Source: Gammaproteobacteria bacterium (GTDB lineage: Bacteria > Pseudomonadota > Gammaproteobacteria > JAADJB01). Taken from it: DNA of 61,447 bases. Position numbers and translations under genes: made by a program. The notes under the pieces were generated by a model that ran no database searches, was not told the origin of the DNA, and worked only from the letters and a program-made list of their open reading frames with translations. Where the stretch lies: contig JAADJB010000036.1 of assembly GCA_013151035.1 (NCBI GenBank), positions 1 to 61,447 on the forward strand. Reading direction: 5' to 3'. Positions 9,584 through 17,903 of this stretch are shown here, one piece after another. Positions within the stretch are counted from its first letter, which is position 1. Each line of letters begins with the position of its first letter.

Positions 9584-10639
9584 CTAATCCTCCAACCCCG
9601 GATAAACAACATCACCCGCACAGACATTAAGTGCCGAACCCACAATTGAATCCGCCTGCCAGTCCTCCTGACTAATATTCTTCACATAAGGCATAATAAC
9701 TGCCGATAGAGCCTGAGATGCCGTACGAGGCACCGCCCCCGGCATATTCGTTACCCCGAAGTGAATTACACCGGATTCAACATAGGTCGGGCTACGATAA
9801 TCGGTCGCATGGATGGTCTCAATGCAGCCACCCTGATCCACCGAAATATCGACAATAACACTTCCCTCCTGCATCGCGGCCACCTGTTCAGAAGAGACCA
9901 GATGCGGTGTCCTGGCACCTGCCAACAAGACGGCACCAATCAGAAGATCCGCCACAACCACCTGTTCAGCAAGCTGATCCGCATAAGGATACAAAGCCGT
10001 TACATTAGCCGCCAGATCACGCATTGCCTGTAGGCGATCAGCACGTTTATCAAACACCACCACCTCAGCCCCCATACTTGCCGCCATGCGTACCGCATTA
10101 CCTCCAGCATTACCGGCACCCAGCACCACCACACGCCCACGACCAACCCCAGGCAAACCGCCCAGTAAAATCCCCTTGCCACCTTGAGAACGATGGAGAT
10201 AATGCGCACCCGCCTGCACCGCAATACGCCCGGCAATATTACTCATGGGTGCTAACAGAGGTAAGTCACCATTATCCGTCAATGTCTCAAAGGCAAATGC
10301 CATCAGACCAATCGACTGTAATTGCCGCAACAACGCTTCATTCGCCGCCAGATGCAGAAAACAAAATAAACGATGGTGCGCTTGAAGGTATTGCAGATCA
10401 CCCGCAATCGGTTCCTTGACTTTAATAACCAGTTCCGCACGCTGATAGAGCGTCGCTGCATCGACTGCTATTTCAACACCCCGTTGCTGATACGCCTGAT
10501 CAGGGTAACCAGAAAGCACCCCCGCGCCAGCTTGCACGACAAGTTGATGCCCCTGCCGCTGTAATTCAGCACAAGCATCCGGGATCAACGCGACCCTGCC
10601 CTCCTCAGGCTTAATTTCCAGTGGTATACCAATAATCAT
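9584..10639 (-). CDS. ald: Alanine dehydrogenase
   Basis: This 351-residue protein matches the AlaDH/PNT family, NAD-dependent oxidative deamination of L-alanine to pyruvate and ammonia. The N-terminal MIIGIPLEIKPEEGRVALIP, the substrate-site segments VIKVKEP and LFCFLHLAAN, the nucleotide-binding turn VVVLGAGNAGGNAVRMA near residue 170, and the C-terminal HFGVTNMPGAVPRTAS all fit. It is slightly shorter than the usual about 370 residues. It stands alone between two repeat-rich stretches. A transhydrogenase alpha subunit is less likely because of length and the MPGAVPRT signature. Confidence 0.92.
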   Translation of the reverse strand: MIIGIPLEIKPEEGRVALIPDACAELQRQGHQLVVQAGAGVLSGYPDQAYQQRGVEIAVDAATLYQRAELVIKVKEPIAGDLQYLQAHHRLFCFLHLAANEALLRQLQSIGLMAFAFETLTDNGDLPLLAPMSNIAGRIAVQAGAHYLHRSQGGKGILLGGLPGVGRGRVVVLGAGNAGGNAVRMAASMGAEVVVFDKRADRLQAMRDLAANVTALYPYADQLAEQVVVADLLIGAVLLAGARTPHLVSSEQVAAMQEGSVIVDISVDQGGCIETIHATDYRSPTYVESGVIHFGVTNMPGAVPRTASQALSAVIMPYVKNISQEDWQADSIVGSALNVCAGDVVYPGLED

Positions 10640-10687
10640 AATGCACTCTACCTCGTCAACTCAAGAGCCATGAATCATGGCTCGAAC

Positions 10688-11230
10688 TCACCACATTAAA
10701 TCATCAGGAATTTGATAATCAGCATACAGGTCATCCTTATCATCGGCTACTACAGAATCCTCATTGAATAACACAACACGCATCTCATCACGTTGTTGGA
10801 TCTTTTCCGCAACCAACAGAGGTACAAGCTCGTAACGCTGCTCGATCTGTGCAATACCCAGTTTACCTTGTATCAATTGCTGCCTCATATCTTCATTGAT
10901 ATAGAGCCTCTTCACCGTTCCAGCATGAGTAAAATTATAGACAACTTCACAGCCTTTCTTCCGATCAAGCGCGTTATTCTTAATCAGTTGATTGATCTCT
11001 GCGGCAATGGATTTATTACGCGTTTCCTGCTCTTTCTTTTGATTAAGTTCACGATCACGATTGGCCTTTTCCACTGCCGCCTGCCGCGCCTGGATCTGAG
11101 CCTCATTAGCCCCTGTTTGTTTCTGATTACGTTGCTTGTTCTTTTTGCTACGCGCCTGCTTTGCCTTTTGAACCTGTTTTTTACTCGCCAGACCCGCCTT
11201 GAGCAATTGTTCCTGAAATGGGTTATTCAC
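10688..11230 (-). CDS. yaiL: DUF2058 (YaiL-like) nucleoprotein
   Basis: This 180-residue protein has the DUF2058 layout. A very basic N-terminal helix opens with MNNPFQEQLLKAGLASKKQV and continues with a Lys/Arg/Gln-rich stretch to about residue 75. A C-terminal domain follows (CEVVYNFTHAGTVKRLYI, then an acidic tail DDKDDLYADYQIPDDLMW). The family is annotated as nucleoid- or polynucleotide-associated, with little firm function. The stop of a PEP-CTERM relic lies only seven bases upstream. Confidence 0.85.
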   Translation of the reverse strand: MNNPFQEQLLKAGLASKKQVQKAKQARSKKNKQRNQKQTGANEAQIQARQAAVEKANRDRELNQKKEQETRNKSIAAEINQLIKNNALDRKKGCEVVYNFTHAGTVKRLYINEDMRQQLIQGKLGIAQIEQRYELVPLLVAEKIQQRDEMRVVLFNEDSVVADDKDDLYADYQIPDDLMW

Positions 11231-11237
11231 AAAAAAA

Positions 11238-11420
11238 TTATTCCTTCCAATTAAAATTCTTGCGTCTGATTATACCAAACAAACCGATCAGACAGGAACC
11301 GAATAACCACACTGCAGCAGGTACAGGCACAGCGGCAGGAGCCAGTGAAAAGGCAAGATTATCGGTGGGAACCCAATTCAAAGATCCCCGCATGCGCGAG
11401 GATGACGGACTTGGTGGCAC
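11238..11420 (-). pseudogene. PEP-CTERM protein C-terminal relic
   Basis: The 60-codon frame ends with a textbook PEP-CTERM sorting signal: VPVPAAVWLFGSCLIGLFG, a single membrane segment, then IIRRKNF. Nothing resembling a signal peptide or exported domain lies upstream. The frame instead enters a GATCCCCGCATGCGCGAGG-type dispersed repeat at about 11386-11411. It therefore looks like the surviving 3' end of a larger gene whose 5' part was lost or replaced. It is divergent from an intact PEP-CTERM gene at 11611. Confidence 0.7.
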
Positions 11421-11456
11421 GAGGATCGCGAACTGGGTAGAGCGCGCATCGCTGAT

Positions 11457-11495
11457 GTGTAAAAAAACACGATGCTTTTCTGTTTTTTTTTACAC
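11457..11495. promoter_or_regulatory. Paired GTGTAAAAAA sites, putative enhancer of PEP-CTERM gene
   Basis: Two near-palindromic sites lie upstream of the sigma-54 promoter: GTGTAAAAAAACAC (11457-11470) and, in reverse, TGTTTTTTTTTACAC (11481-11495). Relative to the predicted transcription start they are near -115 and -80, a normal position for sites bound by a sigma-54 enhancer-binding protein. The same GTGTAAAAAA core occurs twice upstream of the other PEP-CTERM gene (60815-60824 and 60966-60975). PEP-CTERM genes in several bacteria are controlled by the PrsK/PrsR-RpoN system; assignment to that system is inference. Confidence 0.55.
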
Positions 11496-11546
11496 TTTAA
11501 GTGAGAAACATATCAAATAGAGCCCTATATTAGGGACTGCTGTAAG

Positions 11547-11562
11547 TGGCATATAAATTGCT
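11547..11562 (+). promoter_or_regulatory. Sigma-54 (RpoN) -24/-12 promoter
   Basis: TGGCATATAAATTGCT matches the RpoN consensus TGGCAC-N5-TTGCW very closely, with the diagnostic GG and GC exactly ten bases apart. The predicted start near 11573 leaves a leader of about 38 bases before the PEP-CTERM gene at 11611. Confidence 0.75.
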
Positions 11563-11610
11563 ACATATATTTGATAACAGCAAAAAATGTGACACTAAGG
11601 GAAATGACGT

Positions 11611-12222
11611 ATGTCTATTAATCGTTCTATAAAAGCACTAGCAGTACTCAGCAGCCTCTTATTTTCAACGGTTATCAATGCCTCATTGGTAACATTTGAT
11701 GTTTATGCAAAAGCAAATAGTTCATCGAGTAATAATGGGGTGAATACCGGTTTAAGTTTTAATTCTGGCGACCTCATTAACGGATCAGTTGACCCGAATG
11801 ATTTGTGGAATGCCGGGCCATTACCCCGCTGGTCAAATGCCGATGGTCTTATCACTAATGTGTATGCGACAGGCAGCGATGATTCAGGTGAAACAGCAGG
11901 CACACAAATCGGGATGCTTTTTGGTAATATGACTCAAAGTGGTTTATCGGCCCCTTATGGTTCTCTTGTGGGCGAAATAAATAATATATTCTTCGTGTTG
12001 GGCACTAGCTTTAATGTGGCTGCACCTGATTCCGGAGTATTGTCTCTTTATTACTGGGACTCTAATGCCTATGATAACGCTGAATTTATCTCTGTATCCA
12101 TTGATAATGGATTATCGGCCGTTCCAGTGCCAGCTGCTATCTGGTTATTAAGCTCTGGTTTAATCGGTCTTATTGGAATGGGAAGAAAGCCCTCTAAAAG
12201 AGGTTCGACATCTGTCAAGTAA
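11611..12222 (+). CDS. PEP-CTERM sorting domain protein
   Basis: This 203-residue secreted protein has an N-terminal signal peptide (MSINRSIKALAVLSSLLFST, cleaved near INAS). A Ser/Asn/Gly-rich exported domain of unknown function follows. The C-terminal PEP-CTERM signal is VPVPAAIWLLSSGLIGLIG followed by basic residues. Such proteins are processed at the inner membrane by exosortase and are often tied to exopolysaccharide or floc formation. A strong sigma-54 promoter precedes it, with paired GTGTAAAAAA sites further upstream. AAGG before the ATG supports the start. No exosortase gene lies in the window. Confidence 0.85.
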   Translation: MSINRSIKALAVLSSLLFSTVINASLVTFDVYAKANSSSSNNGVNTGLSFNSGDLINGSVDPNDLWNAGPLPRWSNADGLITNVYATGSDDSGETAGTQIGMLFGNMTQSGLSAPYGSLVGEINNIFFVLGTSFNVAAPDSGVLSLYYWDSNAYDNAEFISVSIDNGLSAVPVPAAIWLLSSGLIGLIGMGRKPSKRGSTSVK

Positions 12223-12234
12223 TAACAACCTTTA

Positions 12235-12918
12235 TCAACGACTATGAACCACCTGATTCCGCAGATAGACCGGAATTGCCTGGTCAGCCGCATCTATCTC
12301 CTGTCTTGCTGCCTTATCCAATGCCAGCGTAGCCACATCGCAGGCATGAGGGTGGGCATCGGCATAACACTCAGACACCTCAAAACCCAGACGCTGTTGC
12401 AGTGGGTCGGTATATTCCAACCAGCCACTGCCTGCCCCACACCATACAGATCCCGAATTACCCGGTACAAAAACTTGTTCAGGACGACAGACCTGCTCCT
12501 CACTCTGTCGCTCAACCAATCCCGCATCATTAGCAACATAACAGCCCCAGTAGACCTCATTCATACGCGCATCAAATGCCGCCAATACCTGTCCAGCCTT
12601 ATATTGTCGAACAATACCCTGTGCTAATGCTGCCAGTGACGAGACCCGGATCAAGGGTAAGTCCAGTCCCAATGCAACCCCCTGTGCCACCCCGGCAGCA
12701 ATACGCAGCCCGGTAAAGCCACCCGGCCCCTGAGCAAAGGCAAGGGCATCCAGTGCGGATTTATTAATCCCGGCATCGCTCAACAATTCATCAATCATGG
12801 GTAACACAAGATGGGTATGTTCACGCGGCGCAATGCGAAACAGCTCTTTGATTTCACCATTGATACTCAGTGCTACCGAGCAGGCATCTGCCGAGGTATC
12901 CAGTGCCAGTAGATTCAT
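12235..12918 (-). CDS. tsaB: tRNA N6-threonylcarbamoyladenosine (t6A) protein TsaB
   Basis: This roughly 227-residue protein has the TsaB/YeaZ actin-like fold: MNLLALDTSADACSVAL at the start, HTHLVLPMIDELLSDAG, and the signature AFAQGPGGFTGLRIAAGVAQ. TsaB is the non-catalytic partner of TsaD in making t6A at position 37 of ANN-decoding tRNAs. The ATG at 12918 overlaps the stop of the upstream helicase gene by four bases (ATGA), which decides the start over an upstream alternative. The dinG/yoaA-tsaB pairing is common in gammaproteobacteria. Confidence 0.94.
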   Translation of the reverse strand: MNLLALDTSADACSVALSINGEIKELFRIAPREHTHLVLPMIDELLSDAGINKSALDALAFAQGPGGFTGLRIAAGVAQGVALGLDLPLIRVSSLAALAQGIVRQYKAGQVLAAFDARMNEVYWGCYVANDAGLVERQSEEQVCRPEQVFVPGNSGSVWCGAGSGWLEYTDPLQQRLGFEVSECYADAHPHACDVATLALDKAARQEIDAADQAIPVYLRNQVVHSR

Positions 12919-14888
12919 TGAATACACTCCCGTTCAATTCCGGGGTCTGCCCCTGCTTTTATTTGGGGTCTGACCCCGGTTTTATCAAAAAAGGCAGCCA
13001 CCTCTTGCAGATTATTACAACGTGGCATCTTTGGAATACTGTTCAGGAAGGTCTTGCCATAAAATTTTGAACGCAGTCGAGGATCACACAATACCAACAG
13101 GCCTCGATCACTTACATCACGAATCAATCGTCCAACACCCTGCTTCAAGGTAATCACCGCATTGGGCAACTGGTATTGCATAAAAGGATTCACACCACTG
13201 GCTCGAATATGTTCGATACGTGCCTGCAACACTGGATCACCTGGCGAGGCAAAAGGTAGCTTGTCGATAATCACACAAGACAGTGCCTCACCTCGTACAT
13301 CGACACCTTCCCAAAAGCTACTGGTACCCAACAACACGGCATTACCGGCCTGACGAAAACGTTCCAGCATCTCACCACGGGAAAATTCACCCTGTACCAA
13401 CAAGGGGTAATTCAGATCATCATTCTGTAACGCCTCTGCCGCCTCACGTAAGGCGCGGTGACTGGTAAACAAGACAAAAGTGCGCCCCTGACTCAATGGC
13501 AACAAATCCCGAATCAGCTGAATCACCGCTGTATTATAACCCGGTGTATTAGGCTCAGGCAGCCCCTCGGGTAGATACAAACGTGCATTTTCCTCATACG
13601 AAAAGGGACTATCCAGTTTCAGGGTATGCACGTCATCCAGCCCCATCGCCTGAGAGAAGTGAGTGAAACTATTGCCTACCGCCAGGGTTGCCGAGGTAAA
13701 TATCCAGGCACTATCCACGGCCGCCATGTGCCTTTTGAACACCGGCCCTGAATCCAGCGGCGTAAAGATCAAACGGAAATAGCGACCACTGGTCTCATAC
13801 CAATGGATATAACCCTCGGGAGTCACATCGGTCAACCGTGCCAGACCAACTAATAGAACCTCACTGCGTTGATAACAATTATCCAACCCCCGGCTTCGCG
13901 TGCTGGCAATCTGTAGATAATCATACAGACCCTGTAGCCCTCCATGCAGGCGCGTCAGACTATCACGCAGATAAGCAGAGCCACTAATATCTTTCCAGAA
14001 ACCCTTATTATTTCCTCGACCCATAGCAAGCCGAAAATCAGCCACATCGGTCTCCAGATGATGCGCAGCATCCAGTAACTCACGCATATCTGCCGCATAT
14101 TGCAGACATTCCAGGGTGACATCGCGTGCCAGGGTTTGTAACTGACGACTACTGATCTGCTCACCAAAAAACCGCGTCGCCAACTCCGGCAACTGATGTG
14201 CCTCATCCAGAATCAGGGCATCCACACCCGGCAATAACTCACCAAAGCCCTCGTCCTTTAACGCCATATCGGCTAATAATAAATGATGATTAATCACCAG
14301 CAGATCTGCATCCATCGCTTCCTTGCGCGCATTGGCAACATAGCAATCGGAAAACACCGGACACTCCATACCCAGGCAATTATCCAGGGTTGATGTCACC
14401 TGCCGCCAGACCATCGCATCCTCAGGGACATCGACCAGCTCAGCAATATCACCAAAACGAGTCACAGCGGCCCATTGTTGTATCTTTTTGATCTCAACCA
14501 ATGCCGCTGTATTAGTATGCCCTATCTCATCAATCTGCTGTTGCAGACGGTAGGAACAAAGATAATTGGAACGTCCTTTCAACAAGGCCGTTTTGATACC
14601 CGACTTTAGTGCTTTTTTTATAAGCGGCAGATCACGATGATAGAGCTGATCCTGTAGATGACGCGTACCGGTAGAGATAATAACCTTGCGCCCGGATAAC
14701 AGGGCAGGCAACAGATAGGCATAGGTCTTACCAGTACCGGTACCCGCCTCAATAACACTGATGGATCGTTGATCCAGAACCTGTTCAACACACTCCGCCA
14801 TCTGCTGTTGAGCACAACGCGGCAAGAAGCCATCCAGGGTATTCGCCAGAATGCCATCCGCACCCAACATTTCGTATGATGTTGCCAT
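12915..14888 (-). CDS. yoaA: DinG/YoaA-family XPD-like DNA helicase
   Basis: This 657-residue superfamily 2 helicase has Walker A EAGTGTGKTYAYLLPALL near residue 50 and DEAH (LILDEAHQLPEL) near 235. Four spaced cysteines around residues 110-190 fit the XPD-type 4Fe-4S cluster, including DNCLGMECPVFSDCYVANAR. The C-terminal helicase motifs include GTSSFWEGVDVRGEAL and GVGRLIRDVSDRG. YoaA helps DNA damage tolerance together with the polymerase III chi subunit. The last about 20 residues (TGVRPQIKAGADPGIERECI) are encoded by a GGGGTCTG repeat and are not native to the family. It abuts a putative nuclease-fold gene upstream and overlaps tsaB downstream. Confidence 0.92.
   Translation of the reverse strand: MATSYEMLGADGILANTLDGFLPRCAQQQMAECVEQVLDQRSISVIEAGTGTGKTYAYLLPALLSGRKVIISTGTRHLQDQLYHRDLPLIKKALKSGIKTALLKGRSNYLCSYRLQQQIDEIGHTNTAALVEIKKIQQWAAVTRFGDIAELVDVPEDAMVWRQVTSTLDNCLGMECPVFSDCYVANARKEAMDADLLVINHHLLLADMALKDEGFGELLPGVDALILDEAHQLPELATRFFGEQISSRQLQTLARDVTLECLQYAADMRELLDAAHHLETDVADFRLAMGRGNNKGFWKDISGSAYLRDSLTRLHGGLQGLYDYLQIASTRSRGLDNCYQRSEVLLVGLARLTDVTPEGYIHWYETSGRYFRLIFTPLDSGPVFKRHMAAVDSAWIFTSATLAVGNSFTHFSQAMGLDDVHTLKLDSPFSYEENARLYLPEGLPEPNTPGYNTAVIQLIRDLLPLSQGRTFVLFTSHRALREAAEALQNDDLNYPLLVQGEFSRGEMLERFRQAGNAVLLGTSSFWEGVDVRGEALSCVIIDKLPFASPGDPVLQARIEHIRASGVNPFMQYQLPNAVITLKQGVGRLIRDVSDRGLLVLCDPRLRSKFYGKTFLNSIPKMPRCNNLQEVAAFFDKTGVRPQIKAGADPGIERECIQ
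12942..12980. repeat. GGGGTCTG(A/C)CCC repeat inside helicase 3' end
   Basis: Two GGGGTCTG-type blocks (GGGGTCTGCCCC and GGGGTCTGACCCC) flank a T-rich spacer. They lie inside the last codons of the DinG/YoaA-like gene and encode its non-conserved C-terminal tail. Confidence 0.7.
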
Positions 14889-15398
14889 TTAATCCGCCTG
14901 GTTACTCCAGACCTCATCATCCTCGACCTCACCCTCACCCCTGATCCAGACCAGCCGGGAGATCTTTTTAAAACGAGCAACCGACATCGCTCCACGGCGC
15001 TTGCGACTACTGCCCTCATCCTCATTCAGGGTAAAGATAATATCGTTGCGTTGAGCCTCATAGATTTCAAAGGTCTCAAAGTCATCATCCATCAACACCA
15101 GCACAATACTATCCCATTTTTGTTCCACCTTGATCTGACCAATGCGTTGCCCTCCCTTCTTTTCATCGAAGATGGCGCGACCCTTAATCTGTATATGCTT
15201 ACCCTCTCGCTTACCCCGACCAATCGCATCATAGCCACCCGGCTTAGGATTACAAAGTTCAAGATTAAGCAGACGCGCCGCATCATGTTCCGCAATCTCA
15301 CCACTGATCCCCGGCAAGGGCTTACCCATCATCTTGCGATAGGATGCCGCCAGATTTCTAGCCTCACTCATCAATTTATCAATGGAATAAACGCTCAT
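14889..15398 (-). CDS. Uncharacterised protein with PD-(D/E)XK-like motif
   Basis: I do not recognise a named family with certainty. The 169-residue protein opens with a helical segment (SIDKLMSEARNLAASYRKM) and continues with GEIAEHDAARLL. The central block YDAIGRGKREGKHIQIKGR resembles a restriction-endonuclease-fold active site: an upstream Glu, GxD, then Q-x-K in place of E-x-K. The C-terminus is acidic. The ATG at 15398 is preferred because AGG precedes it, over a GTG at 15404. The stop abuts the helicase start with no spacing, suggesting co-translation and possibly a helicase-nuclease partnership; this is inference. Confidence 0.6.
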   Translation of the reverse strand: MSVYSIDKLMSEARNLAASYRKMMGKPLPGISGEIAEHDAARLLNLELCNPKPGGYDAIGRGKREGKHIQIKGRAIFDEKKGGQRIGQIKVEQKWDSIVLVLMDDDFETFEIYEAQRNDIIFTLNEDEGSSRKRRGAMSVARFKKISRLVWIRGEGEVEDDEVWSNQAD

Positions 15399-15463
15399 AC
15401 CCACCCTATTCTAAGGAACAAGTCACGATTGTACATGATTTTTTTCCAATACCGCCCACTCAA

Positions 15464-15577
15464 GAGGCAGGGATTGCTCCTCTTGACCAGAGACCCTTGC
15501 CCGCAAGGACGCGGGCACGGAGCCACCATGGATGGTTTCACGGCGCGTCTCTGATCAAGAGGAGCAATCCCTGCCTC
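15464..15577 (+). repeat. 114-bp palindromic element, copy 2
   Basis: The 31-base arms (5' arm begins GAGGCAGGGATTGCTCC) are complementary with a single G/T mismatch. The core holds a GCCCGC/GCGGGC hairpin. The copy lies between rlmD and the PD-(D/E)XK-like gene, both on the minus strand. It is flanked on the right by CGAACTAACCAGGCATATTT, a flank also seen at copies 6 and 8. Confidence 0.93.
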
Positions 15578-15638
15578 GAACTAACCAGGCATATTTTTAC
15601 AATTCACATCCTGAATTACAGCCACAAAAACCTTACCG

Positions 15639-16967
15639 TTAAAGCTCAAACAAGGCAATCGACTCCACATGCGCCGTATGCGGAAACATATCCATAACCC
15701 CGGCAGATACCAGACGATAGCCATAATCATTCACCAGCATACCCGCATCCCGCGCCAGAGATCCCGGATGACAAGAGACATAGACAATCCGTTTAACACC
15801 CAGTTTAACCAGTTGCGGAATTACCTCTTTCGCACCACTACGCGGAGGATCAAGCAATACCTTATTGTATGGGCCACTCAACCAGGACTCAGCATTAACA
15901 TCCGCCATCAGATCTGCCAGGTGAAATTCAGCATTTTCAATACCATTAGAAATGGCATTCTCGCGCGCCCTTTTCACCAGATCAAGACTACCCTCTACCC
16001 CAACCACATGCCCCGCATGTCGCGCCATCGGCAGGGTAAAATTACCCAGGCCACAAAACAGATCCAGTACCCGATCATCCTTATTCAGGTCCAGCATCTT
16101 AATCACTTGCGCAATCATATCCCGATTAATGGCGGGATTAATCTGGGTAAAGTCCGTCGGTTGAAACTGAATCAAGATATCTTCATCAGCAATGGCGTAA
16201 CTCAAACCCGCCTGATCAGGATAGAGCAGATGAATACTATCCGGCCCCTCCGGTTGCAGATAAATTTGCATATCATGCTGTTGTCCAAAGGCCATCAGTG
16301 AGGCATGATCCTGTTCAGTCAGTGCCTCCAGGTGCCGGAAGATCAATGCCACCGCATCATCACCAATCGCCACCTCGATCTGCGGCATACGCATTGGAAT
16401 AGATAAGTCCGAGATCAGATCCGCCAATGCCCGCAGCTTCATACCCACCGCCGGATGCAACACCTCACATTGATCCAGTTCCGCTAGAAAACCACTGCGT
16501 TTCTCACGAAACCCCACCAGCATCTTTTCCTTCTTGATGACATAACGCGCACCCATCCGCGCCTTATGACGATAACCCCACACCGGCCCGGTCAACGGTT
16601 CTAATTGCGTCTCCGGTATCACCTGACCAATACGTTGGAGATTATCCATCAATATCTCATGCTTCGCCTTGATCTGCGCCTCAGCACTCATGTGTTGTAG
16701 ACTACATCCCCCACAGATCGCCGCATGCCGACAACGCGGTTCAACACGATCTTCCGAGGCAGTAATCACCTCACACACACGCCCCTCATCAAAACTCTTT
16801 CGTTTTGAAGTATAGAGAAATTCAATTTCTTCACCCGGTAAGGCACCATCAATGAAGATCGTCTTACCCTCGATATGCGTCACACCCTTGCCATCATGGG
16901 ACAGGGATTCAATAGTGGTTCTAACCGGGTCAACCGGAAGGCGTGCTTTTCTGGATCGTCTGGACAT
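15639..16967 (-). CDS. rlmD: 23S rRNA (uracil(1939)-C5)-methyltransferase
   Basis: This roughly 442-residue RlmD/RumA-type enzyme has an N-terminal TRAM domain (TIESLSHDGKGVTHIEGKTIF). A 4Fe-4S cysteine set follows (CRHAAICGGCSLQHM), then a SAM-binding Rossmann domain with LDLFCGLGNFTLPMA. The catalytic region is LLDPPRSGA plus VYVSCHPGSLARD, where the cysteine is the nucleophile. A GTG 12 bases upstream is an alternative start. cysM-exonuclease-rlmD lie in the same direction, and cysM-rlmD neighbourhood is common in gammaproteobacteria. Palindromic elements flank the gene on both sides. Confidence 0.95.
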   Translation of the reverse strand: MSRRSRKARLPVDPVRTTIESLSHDGKGVTHIEGKTIFIDGALPGEEIEFLYTSKRKSFDEGRVCEVITASEDRVEPRCRHAAICGGCSLQHMSAEAQIKAKHEILMDNLQRIGQVIPETQLEPLTGPVWGYRHKARMGARYVIKKEKMLVGFREKRSGFLAELDQCEVLHPAVGMKLRALADLISDLSIPMRMPQIEVAIGDDAVALIFRHLEALTEQDHASLMAFGQQHDMQIYLQPEGPDSIHLLYPDQAGLSYAIADEDILIQFQPTDFTQINPAINRDMIAQVIKMLDLNKDDRVLDLFCGLGNFTLPMARHAGHVVGVEGSLDLVKRARENAISNGIENAEFHLADLMADVNAESWLSGPYNKVLLDPPRSGAKEVIPQLVKLGVKRIVYVSCHPGSLARDAGMLVNDYGYRLVSAGVMDMFPHTAHVESIALFEL

Positions 16968-17005
16968 ACTTTTTATCACTCTATTATTAGGTATAACTAG
17001 AACAA

Positions 17006-17119
17006 GGGGTATGGGTTAAAGATCTTTAGTAAAGACCGTTGCCCGCATGGACGCGGGCATCGAGCCTACATGGATGTATTCACGGCGTGTCTTTACTAAA
17101 GATCTTTAACCCATACCCC
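17006..17119 (+). repeat. 114-bp palindromic element, copy 3 (perfect arms)
   Basis: The two 31-base arms are perfectly complementary (31/31), yet their sequence (beginning GGGGTATGGGTTAAAGATC) is unrelated to the arms of the other copies. The 52-base core is the standard one, with the GCCCGC/GCGGGC hairpin and the TACAT/ATGTA variant of the second hairpin. It lies between the exonuclease gene and rlmD. Confidence 0.95.
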
Positions 17120-17126
17120 GACTTCA

Positions 17127-17903
17127 TTACGAAGCACCCCAGGCCTCAAGAAACTCAGTAAAATGAGGCGCATCACTAGCATGTAATAATTCTTTCAACA
17201 AATCACATTCTCGATCATAACCATCCTGATCCAGATTACCGCGTATCATCTCAAAACGCAGATAAACCAGATAGGTATTCAATACATCGGTTTCACAATA
17301 ATCACGAATTTCATCAATCATCCCATCCTGATAATAATCCCACACCTTAGCCCCACTCATCCCCATCTTGCCAGGGAATCCCAACATGCTAGCAATCTCA
17401 TCCAGGCGCACATTGGCACGCGGCTGATAGCCTGCCAGCACCTCCATCAAATCGGTATGACGAGCATGGTAACGACTAAGATAATTATTCCACTTAAAAT
17501 CCCGATCATTCTCACCCTGATCCCAGTAACGAGGACAAGATACCCCGTGTAACAAGGCACGATAATGAATCACCGGCAAATCAAAACCACTGCCATTCCA
17601 TGACACCAGGGTCGGTACATAACGATCCAGCCCTTTAAAAAAGCGTTCCAGCAATTCCTTTTCCGAGGAATCCGCATCACCCAATGACCAGACCTTAACA
17701 CCATCATCCGAACGCAACACCGCCGAGATAGCCACAATACGTTGCAAGTGATGGCGCAGAAAATCACTGCCCCCGGTCTCTTCACGTCGCTTATGAAACA
17801 TAATTTCAGCGACATCCTTATCCGCCAACCCCTCAAGTTCATGCAAACGACAACCCGATGCCACATCCGGCACCGTCTCAATATCAAACACTAAAGTATT
17901 CAT
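17127..17903 (-). CDS. PolB-like DEDDy 3'-5' exonuclease
   Basis: This 258-residue protein opens with MNTLVFDIETVPD, the ExoI motif of DEDD exonucleases (Asp7, Glu9). ExoII is visible in LVSWNGSGFDLPVIHYRAL. ExoIII is YCETDVLNTYLVYLRFEM, with the tyrosine/aspartate arrangement of the DEDDy class. It fits the predicted 3'-5' exonuclease related to the exonuclease domain of B-family polymerases, and its substrate is not established. The start overlaps the cysM stop by four bases. Confidence 0.88.
   Translation of the reverse strand: MNTLVFDIETVPDVASGCRLHELEGLADKDVAEIMFHKRREETGGSDFLRHHLQRIVAISAVLRSDDGVKVWSLGDADSSEKELLERFFKGLDRYVPTLVSWNGSGFDLPVIHYRALLHGVSCPRYWDQGENDRDFKWNNYLSRYHARHTDLMEVLAGYQPRANVRLDEIASMLGFPGKMGMSGAKVWDYYQDGMIDEIRDYCETDVLNTYLVYLRFEMIRGNLDQDGYDRECDLLKELLHASDAPHFTEFLEAWGAS

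Noticed and set aside
9275-9649. Short open frames in the ftsK-ald spacer
   Set aside because: They are made of repeat sequence, lack ribosome-binding sites and family similarity, and overlap on both strands.
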